Shown here piece after piece: positions 1 to 7,725 of a stretch of DNA of 64,000 bases. This DNA comes from Paenibacillus sp. URB8-2 (GTDB lineage: Bacteria; Bacillota; Bacilli; Paenibacillales; Paenibacillaceae). Both the position numbers and the translations under genes were made by a program. The first letter of the stretch is position 1. Every line of letters starts with the position of its first letter. The notes beneath the pieces are model-generated. The model was not told the DNA's origin. It saw only the letters and a list, made by a program, of their open reading frames with translations, and did not search any database. The stretch spans positions 2,356,001 to 2,420,000 of the forward strand of contig NZ_AP023239.1 in the NCBI RefSeq assembly GCF_013393385.1, read 5' to 3'.

Positions 1-15
1 GAAAGGAGGCCGAAG

Positions 16-267
16 GTGAAACTGAAGAAGCTGCTGTCGCTGAAAAGCTGGTCCAAAGTGCTGAGAGGCACCTGGCAGTATATAATTTCTCCTCAGGTTG
101 CAATGGGGGACAAGCTGTTGTTCACGATTCCGGTCGCGCTGTACTGGGCGCTCCCCGATGTCATGCCCTTTATGCCGGTTGACGATATCGGCGTATCGAT
201 GCTGCTGATGGCTTGGTTTGTTTCCAGAATGGATCGCAAATACCCGTCACTGCACCGTGGGAAATAA
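16..267 (+). CDS. YkvA-like DUF1232 small membrane protein
   Basis: An 83-residue protein with a GTG start preceded by an AAAGGAGG ribosome binding site at the very edge of the window. The middle carries a hydrophobic stretch containing LPDVMPFMPVDDIG, close to the DUF1232 signature in which a DxxP/DD pattern sits between two short hydrophobic helices. Members of this family, such as B. subtilis YkvA, are small membrane-associated proteins of unknown function. The gene is complete, but its upstream context lies outside the window. The family call is from the motif; no function is proposed. Confidence 0.75.
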   Translation: MKLKKLLSLKSWSKVLRGTWQYIISPQVAMGDKLLFTIPVALYWALPDVMPFMPVDDIGVSMLLMAWFVSRMDRKYPSLHRGK

Positions 268-284
268 AATTTGAAGCTTGACGG

Positions 285-313
285 TTGCAATATACGGCTA
301 TTTTCCCTAAAAT
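285..313 (+). promoter_or_regulatory. Sigma-A type promoter for the HesB-like gene
   Basis: TTGCAA and TAAAAT are separated by exactly 17 bases, 46 bases before the ATG of the HesB-like gene. The -10 overlaps the right arm of a small inverted repeat (CTATTTT/AAAATAG). Confidence 0.5.
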
Positions 314-358
314 AGATTACTGAGTATTTAAATCCAGTTGTCAGGAGATGGACGGATC

Positions 359-661
359 ATGAAAGTCAAAATTACCCGCAACGCGGCTAAAGTCATAAAG
401 AAGCAAATAGATTTGGAAGAAAACAAGGATTTGAAGCTGCGGGTGCTGATTACCCACTCCCATGGCGACCATGCCCATTATGGTCTTGATTTGGACACGC
501 CTAAGGAGAATGACGAGATTATTCCAACGGATAAGGACATCGACGTTATTCTGGAGAAAGGCCAACCGCTGCTCGACGGCGTAAAGGTCGATTATCTGTA
601 TTTTCCGCAGGAAGGCTTTGTCATTACAAATCCTTCCCAGGGCAATCACGGCGACCATTAA
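359..661 (+). CDS. HesB/IscA-fold iron-sulfur biosynthesis-like protein
   Basis: A 100-residue protein starting at ATG 359 behind an AGGAG site; an in-frame TTG 21 bases upstream has no ribosome binding site. The opening resembles the HesB/YneR branch of the IscA fold: KITRNAAKVIKK, a long acidic middle and a C-terminal FVITNP segment. The three cysteines that bind iron or clusters in true A-type carriers are absent. In their place is a His-rich HSHGDHAHYGL segment, which might bind metal (inference). The family tie is therefore structural, and a cluster-carrier role is not supported. It is followed by a DUF1450 gene in the same direction. Confidence 0.75.
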   Translation: MKVKITRNAAKVIKKQIDLEENKDLKLRVLITHSHGDHAHYGLDLDTPKENDEIIPTDKDIDVILEKGQPLLDGVKVDYLYFPQEGFVITNPSQGNHGDH

Positions 662-712
662 TCCGGCCCATGGCAGGCTTGGACAGATCGGATCGCAAAG
701 AAGGGAACAGCA

Positions 713-952
713 ATGGCTAACGATATACGCATCTGCGACAAATGCAATCATATGAGCATCAAGAGCGTGCTTCCAAAGCTTCGCAAAATGGCGCCGGACG
801 CCGAGATCAAAATTGGCTGCAAGTCCTACTGCGGTCCGTGCGGCAAGCGTGCGTTCATTTATATTAACGGCCGCTATGTGAGCGCTCCGACCGAAGACGA
901 GGTATTGAAGAAAGCGGAGCCCTTCGTTAAGCACCCCGTTATAAAAGAGTAG
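713..952 (+). CDS. DUF1450 family protein (YuzB-like)
   Basis: A 79-residue protein with the DUF1450 layout known from B. subtilis YuzB: an N-terminal CxxC pair (CDKC, residues 8-11), a central GCKSYCGPCG cluster and a C-terminal region rich in charged residues. The five cysteines suggest a small metal- or disulfide-containing fold, but the family has no established function. It lies 51 bases after the HesB-like gene on the same strand and could share its transcript, which would end at the hairpin at 1008-1049. Confidence 0.85.
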   Translation: MANDIRICDKCNHMSIKSVLPKLRKMAPDAEIKIGCKSYCGPCGKRAFIYINGRYVSAPTEDEVLKKAEPFVKHPVIKE

Positions 953-1007
953 AATTATTATATAGATGGTGCGGGCTTCAACAGACTTTGAAGAACGCCG
1001 CATGGAT

Positions 1008-1049
1008 AAGGCCGTTTTCACAGATCAAGCTGCGAAAACGGCTTTTTAG
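1008..1049 (+). terminator. Rho-independent terminator after the DUF1450 gene
   Basis: AAGGCCGTTTTC and GAAAACGGCTTTTT form a stem of about 11 bp with a T-run, 56 bases after the stop codon. Confidence 0.8.
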
Positions 1050-1100
1050 TTTCGGGAACGATACAACAATACCGTTGCGCCTTGCAATCTCGGAACGTTT

Positions 1101-1128
1101 TTGATAGAAAAGTACAGCGTGATATAAT
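1101..1128 (+). promoter_or_regulatory. Sigma-A promoter for the aldo/keto reductase
   Basis: TTGATA and TATAAT with 16 bases between them (17 if TTTGAT is the -35), plus TGA directly before the -10, an extended -10 feature. The gene starts 50 bases downstream. Confidence 0.65.
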
Positions 1129-1177
1129 AGCCTTGTTGTATTGAAATCGAGCGTGTACATAGAAAGGAGTTAAACGA

Positions 1178-2002
1178 ATGAAGCAATTATCGGGTACCAC
1201 TTTGCTCAACAACGGCGTTGCCATGCCATACTTTGGTCTCGGAACGTATAAAGCGGAAGGCGATGCGGTGGAAAAGGCGGTTACGGCCGCGCTTGAACTG
1301 GGCTACAGGGCCATTGATACGGCCTCTCTGTACGGGAACGAGCATGAAGTGGGACGGGCCATTCGGACGAGCGGTCTGAAGAGAGAAGACGTGTTCGTCA
1401 CAACGAAGATATGGAATGACGATCAGGGCTATGACCGGGCGCTGGCTGCCTTTGAGAAGAGCCGGGAGGCGCTGGGACTTGATGTGATCGATTTATACCT
1501 GATTCATTGGCCGGGAGTGAACAAATACAAGGAAACGTGGCGCGCGCTTGAACGTCTGCACGAAGAAGGAAGCGTCCGCGCAATCGGCGTCAGCAATTTC
1601 CAGATTCATCATCTGGAGTCACTGATGAAAGACAGCAATACCGTTCCGGCAGTAAACCAGGTAGAGCTGCATCCCCGTCTGAGACAGCGGCAGCTGCATG
1701 ATTTCTGCTTGCTGAACAATATCCAGATTGAAGCCTGGGCGCCGCTTATGAAAGGACAGCTCCAGGATAACGGAACGTTGGCATCTATCGCGCGCATGCA
1801 TGGTAAATCGGTCTCCCAAGTCATCCTCCGTTGGGAACTGCAGCATGACATCGTCACGATTCCGAAATCCATAACGCCTTCCCGTATTAAGGAGAACAGC
1901 GAAATCTTCGATTTCAACCTGTCCCAGGAGGAAATGAACGCCATCGACACTCTGGATACCGGAGAACGCATCGGCAGACATCCGGACGAGCTGGAGTTCT
2001 GA
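1178..2002 (+). CDS. Aldo/keto reductase (AKR5-like)
   Basis: A 274-residue NADPH-dependent aldo/keto reductase; family members reduce aldehydes, ketones or sugars in the cytoplasm. The catalytic tetrad is intact: Asp47 and Tyr52 in AIDTASLYGNE, Lys77 in VTTKIW and His110 in LYLIHWP. The C-terminal IPKS cofactor-phosphate loop is also present (IPKSITPSRIKENS). The ATG lies eight bases behind AAAGGAG. Length fits the AKR5 group of bacterial diketo-gluconate/glyoxal reductases, but substrate cannot be read from sequence. It is monocistronic, with its own promoter and a following hairpin. Confidence 0.93.
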   Translation: MKQLSGTTLLNNGVAMPYFGLGTYKAEGDAVEKAVTAALELGYRAIDTASLYGNEHEVGRAIRTSGLKREDVFVTTKIWNDDQGYDRALAAFEKSREALGLDVIDLYLIHWPGVNKYKETWRALERLHEEGSVRAIGVSNFQIHHLESLMKDSNTVPAVNQVELHPRLRQRQLHDFCLLNNIQIEAWAPLMKGQLQDNGTLASIARMHGKSVSQVILRWELQHDIVTIPKSITPSRIKENSEIFDFNLSQEEMNAIDTLDTGERIGRHPDELEF

Positions 2003-2062
2003 GAAGTCGGCAGGTGGGACGGCATTAGAGAATATGAAACGACGGACTATTGCAAAAAGAAA

Positions 2063-2095
2063 CAGGCAGGCTGCGGGAAAACCGCAGCCTGCCTG
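2063..2095. terminator. Bidirectional hairpin between convergent genes
   Basis: CAGGCAGGCTGCGG pairs perfectly with CCGCAGCCTGCCTG around a GAAAA loop. It sits between the aldo/keto reductase and the RNA methyltransferase, which converge. The flanking T-run is weak on the plus strand; on the minus strand TTTCTTTTTG follows the stem. Confidence 0.65.
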
Positions 2096-2163
2096 TATTT
2101 CGTCAGACAAAATCAATGAACCGGCGATTATCTGCCGATCTCGTCCGGACGGGTTCGGTTTGA

Positions 2164-3321
2164 CTAAGTAGCATCCGTGTCCTTCCTCGGCGCTCTTGGA
2201 GGCAGTGGTCCGAGGTACTGATAATACTGGCACTCGATCCGTCCGTTATACAGCTTGCGCCGTTTGTCCGCCTTGCGGCCAAAGTGGTGCTCAAACTGCT
2301 TGGAAGGACTGATGGCGAAGAACGACCAGGTAGGCAGGTGCAGCATCATTTGCCCGAATTGGCGGGTGAGCTTCTCCACTTCCTTATCGTCGCTCAGCCG
2401 CTCCCCGTAGGGGGGATTGGTGATCATACAGCCGTATTCACCCTCCGGCCTTGCTTTGGAGGCGGGCATGACGGAGAAGGCGATTTCGCCAGACAGACCC
2501 GCGCTCTTCGCGGCGGCCTGTGCGATTTCGATCGCCTTCGGATCGATGTCGCTGCCGGCAAGCTGCAGCGGAGAGTCGTCGCGCACGGCGTCGAACGCTT
2601 CCTCGCGGGCGGTCTGCCACGCATCCTCTGGGATCGCCGGCCAATGCTCTGACGGAAAAGAGCGCCGGAGTCCGGGCGCGATATTCCAGGCCATCATGGC
2701 CGCTTCGATCAGAAACGTGCCCGAGCCGCAGCAGGGGTCGTACAGAGGGCGGCTGCCGTTCCAGCGGCTGAGCTTCAGCAGCGCGGCGGCCATGGTCTCT
2801 TTGATCGGCGCTTCCGTAATCAGCTTGCGGTAGCCCCGTTTATGCAGCGCGGGACCGGTTGTGTCCAGCGTAATCAGCGCGATGTCGTTCAGCAGCGTGA
2901 CCTCGATGACGTATCTCGGCCCGTTCTCGGAGAACCAGTCGGTGCGATAATACTGCTTCAGCTTTTCGACGACCGCTTTTTTGACGATGCCCTGCGCGGC
3001 CGGAACGCTGCTGAGCTGTGATTTGTGCGAGCGTCCCTCTACAGGGAATTCGCCATGCTCGGGAATCCAATCCTGCCAGGGAATTGCCTTGACGCCTTCG
3101 AACAGCTCGTCGAAGGTTTTGGCTGGAAATTGTCCCATGTTGATCAACACCCGGTCCGAGGTGCGCAGCCACAGGTTGCAGCGGCAAATGTCGATGACAT
3201 CCCCGCTGAAGTGAACGCGGCCGTTCTCGGTAGTCGTTTCATAACCCAATTCATTTAATTCGCGTGCGACGATAGCCTCCAATCCCATCGGGGCGGTGGC
3301 AATCAACTGCAATTTGCTCAA
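2164..3321 (-). CDS. THUMP-domain class I RNA methyltransferase (RlmL/YpsC-like)
   Basis: A 385-residue SAM-dependent methyltransferase for large rRNA guanines or a similar RNA target. An N-terminal THUMP region (about residues 1-160) is followed by a Rossmann methyltransferase domain. The domain carries the DPCCGSGTFLIEAA SAM motif and the catalytic NPPYGERL motif typical of N2-guanine methyltransferases. The TTG start at 3321 is chosen because GGAG lies nine bases upstream and homologues begin near KLQLIATAPMGLE. A longer open frame reaches 3408, but its first 29 residues look like untranslated leader. Exact target nucleotide is inferred from YpsC/RlmL relatives. Confidence 0.88.
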   Translation of the reverse strand: MSKLQLIATAPMGLEAIVARELNELGYETTTENGRVHFSGDVIDICRCNLWLRTSDRVLINMGQFPAKTFDELFEGVKAIPWQDWIPEHGEFPVEGRSHKSQLSSVPAAQGIVKKAVVEKLKQYYRTDWFSENGPRYVIEVTLLNDIALITLDTTGPALHKRGYRKLITEAPIKETMAAALLKLSRWNGSRPLYDPCCGSGTFLIEAAMMAWNIAPGLRRSFPSEHWPAIPEDAWQTAREEAFDAVRDDSPLQLAGSDIDPKAIEIAQAAAKSAGLSGEIAFSVMPASKARPEGEYGCMITNPPYGERLSDDKEVEKLTRQFGQMMLHLPTWSFFAISPSKQFEHHFGRKADKRRKLYNGRIECQYYQYLGPLPPRAPRKDTDAT

Positions 3322-3536
3322 GAATCTCAACTCCGTTGCTTGTAGGTATGTGCGTAATGCCGTTACAATCGAGAAGAAACATTTTGTCCGTAGGTATAGG
3401 TGCGGCACCCGTTTCTCGAAAATTTGTACTTTTCTAAGTATAGGCGAAGGAAGGACTCATCACAACGTCCCCTTTCGGCCGGGAATGCCGGATGCCAACT
3501 TCAAGATAAAGAAAGTGATGATAAAGGAGATCAGAC

Positions 3537-4184
3537 ATGCTTAATCAGGACCAATACTTTAATCAAGAACAATACAGCGAGCAGCTCTATGAGGAGGATG
3601 AACTTCTGCTGTCGGTAAAAGAAGCCATCCGGGAAAGCGGTATGCCCGAAGTGTCGATTGCTCCGGGTTACGGAAGGCTGCTGGGCATGCTCGTCTCGCT
3701 GTCCCGCTCGGCAAGTGTGCTCGAAATCGGAGCGCTCGGCGGCTACAGCGGCATTTGCCTGGCCAGGGGGCTGGCTCCGGGCGGAACGATGACCTCCCTG
3801 GAGCTGAAGCCGGAATATGCCGATATGGCGCGCCGCCATCTGGAGCGGGCGGGGTTCGGCGGCATTGCCGAATACCGCACGGGACCCGCTCTGGACAGTC
3901 TGGCAGGCCTCCAGGAAGAAGGCCGGACCTTTGATTTCTTTTTTATCGACGCCGACAAGGAGAATTATCCGAACTATTTGGAGTACGCGATCCGGCTGGC
4001 AAATCCGGGAGCGGTCATCGCCGGAGATAATATCTTCCTGCGCGGCCGCACGTTGAACGAGGGCAAGAACGGACCGGCGGTGCAAGCGATGCGCCGTTTC
4101 AACGAAATGATCGCAAGCGACAGCCGGCTGACCAGCACGCTGCTGCCCGCCTATGACGGGCTAGCTCTTGCGATGGTGAAATAA
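3537..4184 (+). CDS. O-methyltransferase (class I SAM, YrrM-like)
   Basis: A 215-residue soluble O-methyltransferase of the catechol-O-methyltransferase-like family. The SAM-binding motif VLEIGALGGYSGICLA is followed by the acidic-loop TSLELKPE and then FIDADKENY, whose Asp residues bind the divalent metal and substrate in this family; a further GDNIF metal-ligand motif follows. The ATG follows AAAGGAGAT. Length equals family norm. B. subtilis YrrM is the nearest familiar relative; substrate unknown. It is divergent from the RNA methyltransferase gene. Confidence 0.87.
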   Translation: MLNQDQYFNQEQYSEQLYEEDELLLSVKEAIRESGMPEVSIAPGYGRLLGMLVSLSRSASVLEIGALGGYSGICLARGLAPGGTMTSLELKPEYADMARRHLERAGFGGIAEYRTGPALDSLAGLQEEGRTFDFFFIDADKENYPNYLEYAIRLANPGAVIAGDNIFLRGRTLNEGKNGPAVQAMRRFNEMIASDSRLTSTLLPAYDGLALAMVK

Positions 4185-4214
4185 CAAGATCGGCCGGACG
4201 CCTTAAGCCGCATT

Positions 4215-5441
4215 TTAACGGAACAGCCTTATCGGGGTAGCCTTGTACAACATGAAGCGAACCCAAACCGTATTGAGCAGCAGCATGCAGCCGGAGACGA
4301 TGAACAGACCTTCGATGCCGATGTAGCCGGCCATGAAGCCGCCGATAAGCGAGCCTGCCATATTGCCGAGGGCCAGCGTGCTGCTGTTGAAGCCGAAGGC
4401 CCGGCTCTCCTTGCCGTCCGGCGTATAGGAACGAATCAAGGCGTTGACGCTCGGAAGCAGCCCGCCCATGAAGACGCCCATCAGAAATCGGACGAGAATG
4501 AGCTGCCAGACGCTGTCAACGAGCGCCTGCGGAATGAGGAACAGAGAAGCGCCGATCAGGGCGTAGGTCAGAATCCGGTGAGCGCCGACCTTGTCGCTCA
4601 GCTTGCCGAGGACCGGCGAGGCGATCATATTCGAGACTCCGGTTACAGCGCTGACGACCCCTGCCCAGAACGCGATGTTGACAGCGGTCCCATGCAGCCT
4701 CTCGACATAGAGCGGAAGAAGGGCCATCGGGCTGATCATGGCGAACTGAATCAGAAAGGTGACGGCGAACAGCGCCGGAAGCTGCGGAACCTTGATGAGA
4801 TCCTTAAGCCCTTCGAATGTGGATACCTGCGGCTTATGGGCGGCTTCCTCACGGTTGAAAGTCTCTTTGACGAGGAACAGGGCGAGCAGAGAAGCGATGA
4901 ACAGCAGCAAGCCGATCACGTAAAAAATCGGACGGAATCCGATCCAGTCCGCAAGCAGTCCGCCGATCAGCGGCCCGAGAATCGTTCCGGCAACGGAGCC
5001 GGACTGCATCAGACCCATGGCGAAGCCCATCCGGTGCTTCGGCGTCGTGCCGGAGACAAGCGAGATGGAGGCGGGATTGAAGCCGGAGATGGTGCCGTTG
5101 AGCAGCCTCAGAAGGAGCAGCTGCCAGGGCGTCTGCGCAAAGCCCATCATCGTGATGACGATCGCCATGCCGAAGCCGGAGCGAAGCAGCATGATTTTAC
5201 GGCCGTATTTGTCGGAAAGCGATCCCCACAGCGGCTGAAATAGAAACGAAGTCATAAAGTTGGCGGAAAAAATAATACCGGCCCAAATCCCGACGGCATC
5301 TCCCTGCACACCGAGGTCCTTGGCCAGATAGAGCGACAGAAACGGTGTAATCATTGTCATCCCGGCATTGACCAGAAATTGTCCGAACCAAAGCACATAG
5401 AGATTGATCTGCCAAGTCTCCCAAGTTTTCCATTTTTTCAA
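4215..5441 (-). CDS. MFS multidrug efflux transporter (MdtG/YttB-like)
   Basis: A 408-residue major facilitator with about 12 membrane segments. The family A-motif appears after helix 2 as GSLSDKYGRK and is repeated in the C-half as GKLSDKVGAH. The YVLWFGQFLVNAGMTMITPF opening matches DHA1 drug exporters of the MdtG type. TTG 5441 is favoured as start because AAAGGATG lies about 12 bases upstream; a TTG at 5462 would add seven residues with no ribosome binding site. Substrate is not predictable. It converges with the O-methyltransferase gene. Confidence 0.85.
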   Translation of the reverse strand: MKKWKTWETWQINLYVLWFGQFLVNAGMTMITPFLSLYLAKDLGVQGDAVGIWAGIIFSANFMTSFLFQPLWGSLSDKYGRKIMLLRSGFGMAIVITMMGFAQTPWQLLLLRLLNGTISGFNPASISLVSGTTPKHRMGFAMGLMQSGSVAGTILGPLIGGLLADWIGFRPIFYVIGLLLFIASLLALFLVKETFNREEAAHKPQVSTFEGLKDLIKVPQLPALFAVTFLIQFAMISPMALLPLYVERLHGTAVNIAFWAGVVSAVTGVSNMIASPVLGKLSDKVGAHRILTYALIGASLFLIPQALVDSVWQLILVRFLMGVFMGGLLPSVNALIRSYTPDGKESRAFGFNSSTLALGNMAGSLIGGFMAGYIGIEGLFIVSGCMLLLNTVWVRFMLYKATPIRLFR

Positions 5442-5539
5442 TGTGCTTTCACATCCTTTCAAAATTCAATGAGTTCACGAAGATGACATTCCAAAAGTAT
5501 ACCATATTTTTCTGTGCAACTTGAGACGGATTCCGCCCG

Positions 5540-5566
5540 TTGTCAAGGAATTGTCATGCCTTGTAA
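5540..5566 (+). promoter_or_regulatory. Phased TTGTNA direct repeats upstream of hemE
   Basis: TTGTCA at 5540, TTGTCA at 5551 and TTGTAA at 5561 are spaced by 11 and 10 bases, about one helical turn. The hemE promoter -35 (TTGTTA, 5577) is of the same form. This looks like a row of activator or repressor half-sites; the protein is unknown. Confidence 0.35.
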
Positions 5567-5576
5567 GGTGTGACGG

Positions 5577-5605
5577 TTGTTACATTCTTTTAAAAAGGGC
5601 ATAAT
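5577..5605 (+). promoter_or_regulatory. Sigma-A promoter of the hem operon
   Basis: TTGTTA and CATAAT with a 17-base spacer; hemE starts 57 bases downstream of the -10. Confidence 0.6.
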
Positions 5606-5661
5606 ATATTTTGAGAAAAATTTTATCTAAAAACATTCTAAAAACATATGGAGACTTTATC

Positions 5662-6729
5662 ATGACCTATAACGATACATTTATCCGCGCCTGCAGGAAG
5701 CAGGAGACGGAGCACGTCCCCGTATGGTATATGCGGCAGGCTGGCCGCTACGATCCCGAATACCGGAAGATCAAGGAAAAATATTCGCTGCTTGAAATCA
5801 GCAGACAGCCCGAATTGGCGGCGGAAATTACGATGATGCCGGTGCGAAAGCTGGGCGTTGACGCGGCCATTTTGTACTCCGACATCATGAATCCGGTGGC
5901 TTCCATCGGCGTCGAGTTCGACATTGTCAAAAATATCGGTCCTGTCATCGAACAGCCGATCCGAAGCGCTGCCGACGTGGAGCGGCTGCGGCCGGTGGAC
6001 GTGGAAGGCGATCTCGGCCATATTCTGGAAACGATCGCGATTCTGGACAAGGAGCTTCAGGTGCCGCTGATTACGTTTGCCGGCGCGCCCTTTACGATCG
6101 CCAGCTATCTGATTGAAGGCAGACCCTCCAAAAGCTATATCCGAACCAAAGAACTCATGTATGGCGAACCTCGCGTATGGGCGAAGCTGATGGACAAGCT
6201 CGGCGATATGGTCATCGCCTATTTGCGTGCTCATGTCCGCAGCGGAGGCAAGGCTTTCCAGCTGTTCGACAGCTGGGTCGGAGCTTTGTCGCCCCGGGAT
6301 TTCGAAATCTTCGTTCTACCGACGGTCTCCCGTATTTTTGCCGAATTATCCGATTTGGATGTGCCCAAAATTTATTTTCCGGGCGTGAGTTCGGGAGAAT
6401 TGCTGCCCACTCTTTCCGGACTTCAAGCGGATGTGATCGGACTAGACTGGCGGGTGTCGCTGGATGAAGGCCGCCGCAGAACCGGAGGCAAATTCGCGGT
6501 GCAGGGCAATCTTGATCCTTATATCCTGACCGCTCCGATGGAACTGATCAAGGAGCGCGCCAAAGCGCTTATTGACGAAGGCATCCGTGAGTCCGGCTAC
6601 GTGTTCAATCTCGGACACGGTCTGTTCCCCGAGGCGTCGCTGGAGAAGCTGAGTGAATTGACGGAGTTCATCCACGGCTATTCCAAGGAAGCGCTGGCGC
6701 TCCGGAAAGCCGCAAGACCGCGCTCTTAA
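5662..6729 (+). CDS. hemE: Uroporphyrinogen decarboxylase
   Basis: A 355-residue cytoplasmic enzyme that removes four acetate carboxyls from uroporphyrinogen III to give coproporphyrinogen III. The N-terminal signature PVWYMRQAGRYDPEY holds the substrate-binding arginines. SDIMNP supplies the catalytic aspartate, and a tyrosine and C-terminal LGHGLFPE segment complete the site. ATG 5662 is preferred (GGAG upstream, homologue-like length) over an in-frame start at 5611. It is the first gene of hemE-hemH-hemY. Confidence 0.97.
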   Translation: MTYNDTFIRACRKQETEHVPVWYMRQAGRYDPEYRKIKEKYSLLEISRQPELAAEITMMPVRKLGVDAAILYSDIMNPVASIGVEFDIVKNIGPVIEQPIRSAADVERLRPVDVEGDLGHILETIAILDKELQVPLITFAGAPFTIASYLIEGRPSKSYIRTKELMYGEPRVWAKLMDKLGDMVIAYLRAHVRSGGKAFQLFDSWVGALSPRDFEIFVLPTVSRIFAELSDLDVPKIYFPGVSSGELLPTLSGLQADVIGLDWRVSLDEGRRRTGGKFAVQGNLDPYILTAPMELIKERAKALIDEGIRESGYVFNLGHGLFPEASLEKLSELTEFIHGYSKEALALRKAARPRS

Positions 6730-6768
6730 ATATCCGCTCATCATTAATCGCTAAGAGGTGATCCATAC

Positions 6769-7725
6769 GTGACAACGAAAATCGGTGTACTCGTCATGTC
6801 ATACGGCACTCCCGAAAGCCTGGAGGGTGTTGAGTCTTATTACACGCATATCCGGCGCGGCAATCCGCCATCGGCTGAACAGCTGAAGGAACTGAAGGAC
6901 CGCTATGAAGCGATCGTAGGCGGCGTATTCCCTTTGCGAGAAAATACGGACCGTCAGACGGTGGCGCTTCAGGATGCGCTGAACCGGGATAATGAGGATA
7001 AAGATATCGAATATATTTGCTGCCAGGGGCTGAAGCACGCTCATCCGTTCATCGAGGACGGGGTGCATCGGCTGGCGGAGGGCGGAATCAAGCAGGCGGT
7101 AGGCATCGTGCTTGCGCCGCATTATTCCGCCATGAGCGTCGGAGGCTACATAAAGCGCGCCAAAGAACAAGCGGAGAGCCTTGGCATCCAAATGGTCTTT
7201 GTGGAAAGCTACCATCTTCATCCGCAGCTGATTGACGCTCTCAGCCGCCGCGTGTCGGCAAGGCTGGATCAGTATGAGGAAGCGGGAGCGAAACGGGAAG
7301 ACGTACGGGTGCTCTTCAGCGCCCACAGCCTGCCGGAACGGATTCTCGCCATGGGCGATCCGTACCGGGACCAGCTGCTGGAAACCTCGAAGGCGATTGC
7401 AGAACAGGCAGGCGTAACCTCTTGGCAGTTCACCTGGCAAAGCGCTGGAAGAACGGCAGAGCCGTGGCTCGGGCCGGATATTCTTGATACGCTCCGCGAG
7501 CTGAGCAAGGAACAGGTGGAATACGTGCTGTCCGCCCCGATCGGATTTGTATCCGACCATCTTGAGGTGCTGTACGATCTGGATATCGAAGCACAGGCCA
7601 TTGCGGCCGAGCTGGATATGCGCCTGCTGCGGATCGAATCGCTGAATAGCGACCCGGCCTATATAGCGGTGCTGAGCGACGTGGTGCGGACCCGGGCGGT
7701 CGAACTGAAGGCGGGACGCCAATGA
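6769..7725 (+). CDS. hemH: Ferrochelatase (coproporphyrin type)
   Basis: A 318-residue ferrochelatase that inserts Fe(II) into the porphyrin ring. In Firmicutes this enzyme (CpfC/HemH) acts on coproporphyrin III. The metal-site histidine is in FSAHSLPERI and the glutamate in DHLEVLYD. The monomeric size and lack of a C-terminal membrane anchor agree with the soluble Bacillus type. The GTG start has AAGAGGTGA upstream. Its stop overlaps the ATG of hemY, indicating translational coupling. Confidence 0.96.
   Translation: MTTKIGVLVMSYGTPESLEGVESYYTHIRRGNPPSAEQLKELKDRYEAIVGGVFPLRENTDRQTVALQDALNRDNEDKDIEYICCQGLKHAHPFIEDGVHRLAEGGIKQAVGIVLAPHYSAMSVGGYIKRAKEQAESLGIQMVFVESYHLHPQLIDALSRRVSARLDQYEEAGAKREDVRVLFSAHSLPERILAMGDPYRDQLLETSKAIAEQAGVTSWQFTWQSAGRTAEPWLGPDILDTLRELSKEQVEYVLSAPIGFVSDHLEVLYDLDIEAQAIAAELDMRLLRIESLNSDPAYIAVLSDVVRTRAVELKAGRQ

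Noticed and set aside
359..661. Calling the HesB-like protein an A-type Fe-S carrier
   Set aside because: It has no cysteine at the ligand positions, so carrier activity is not supported.
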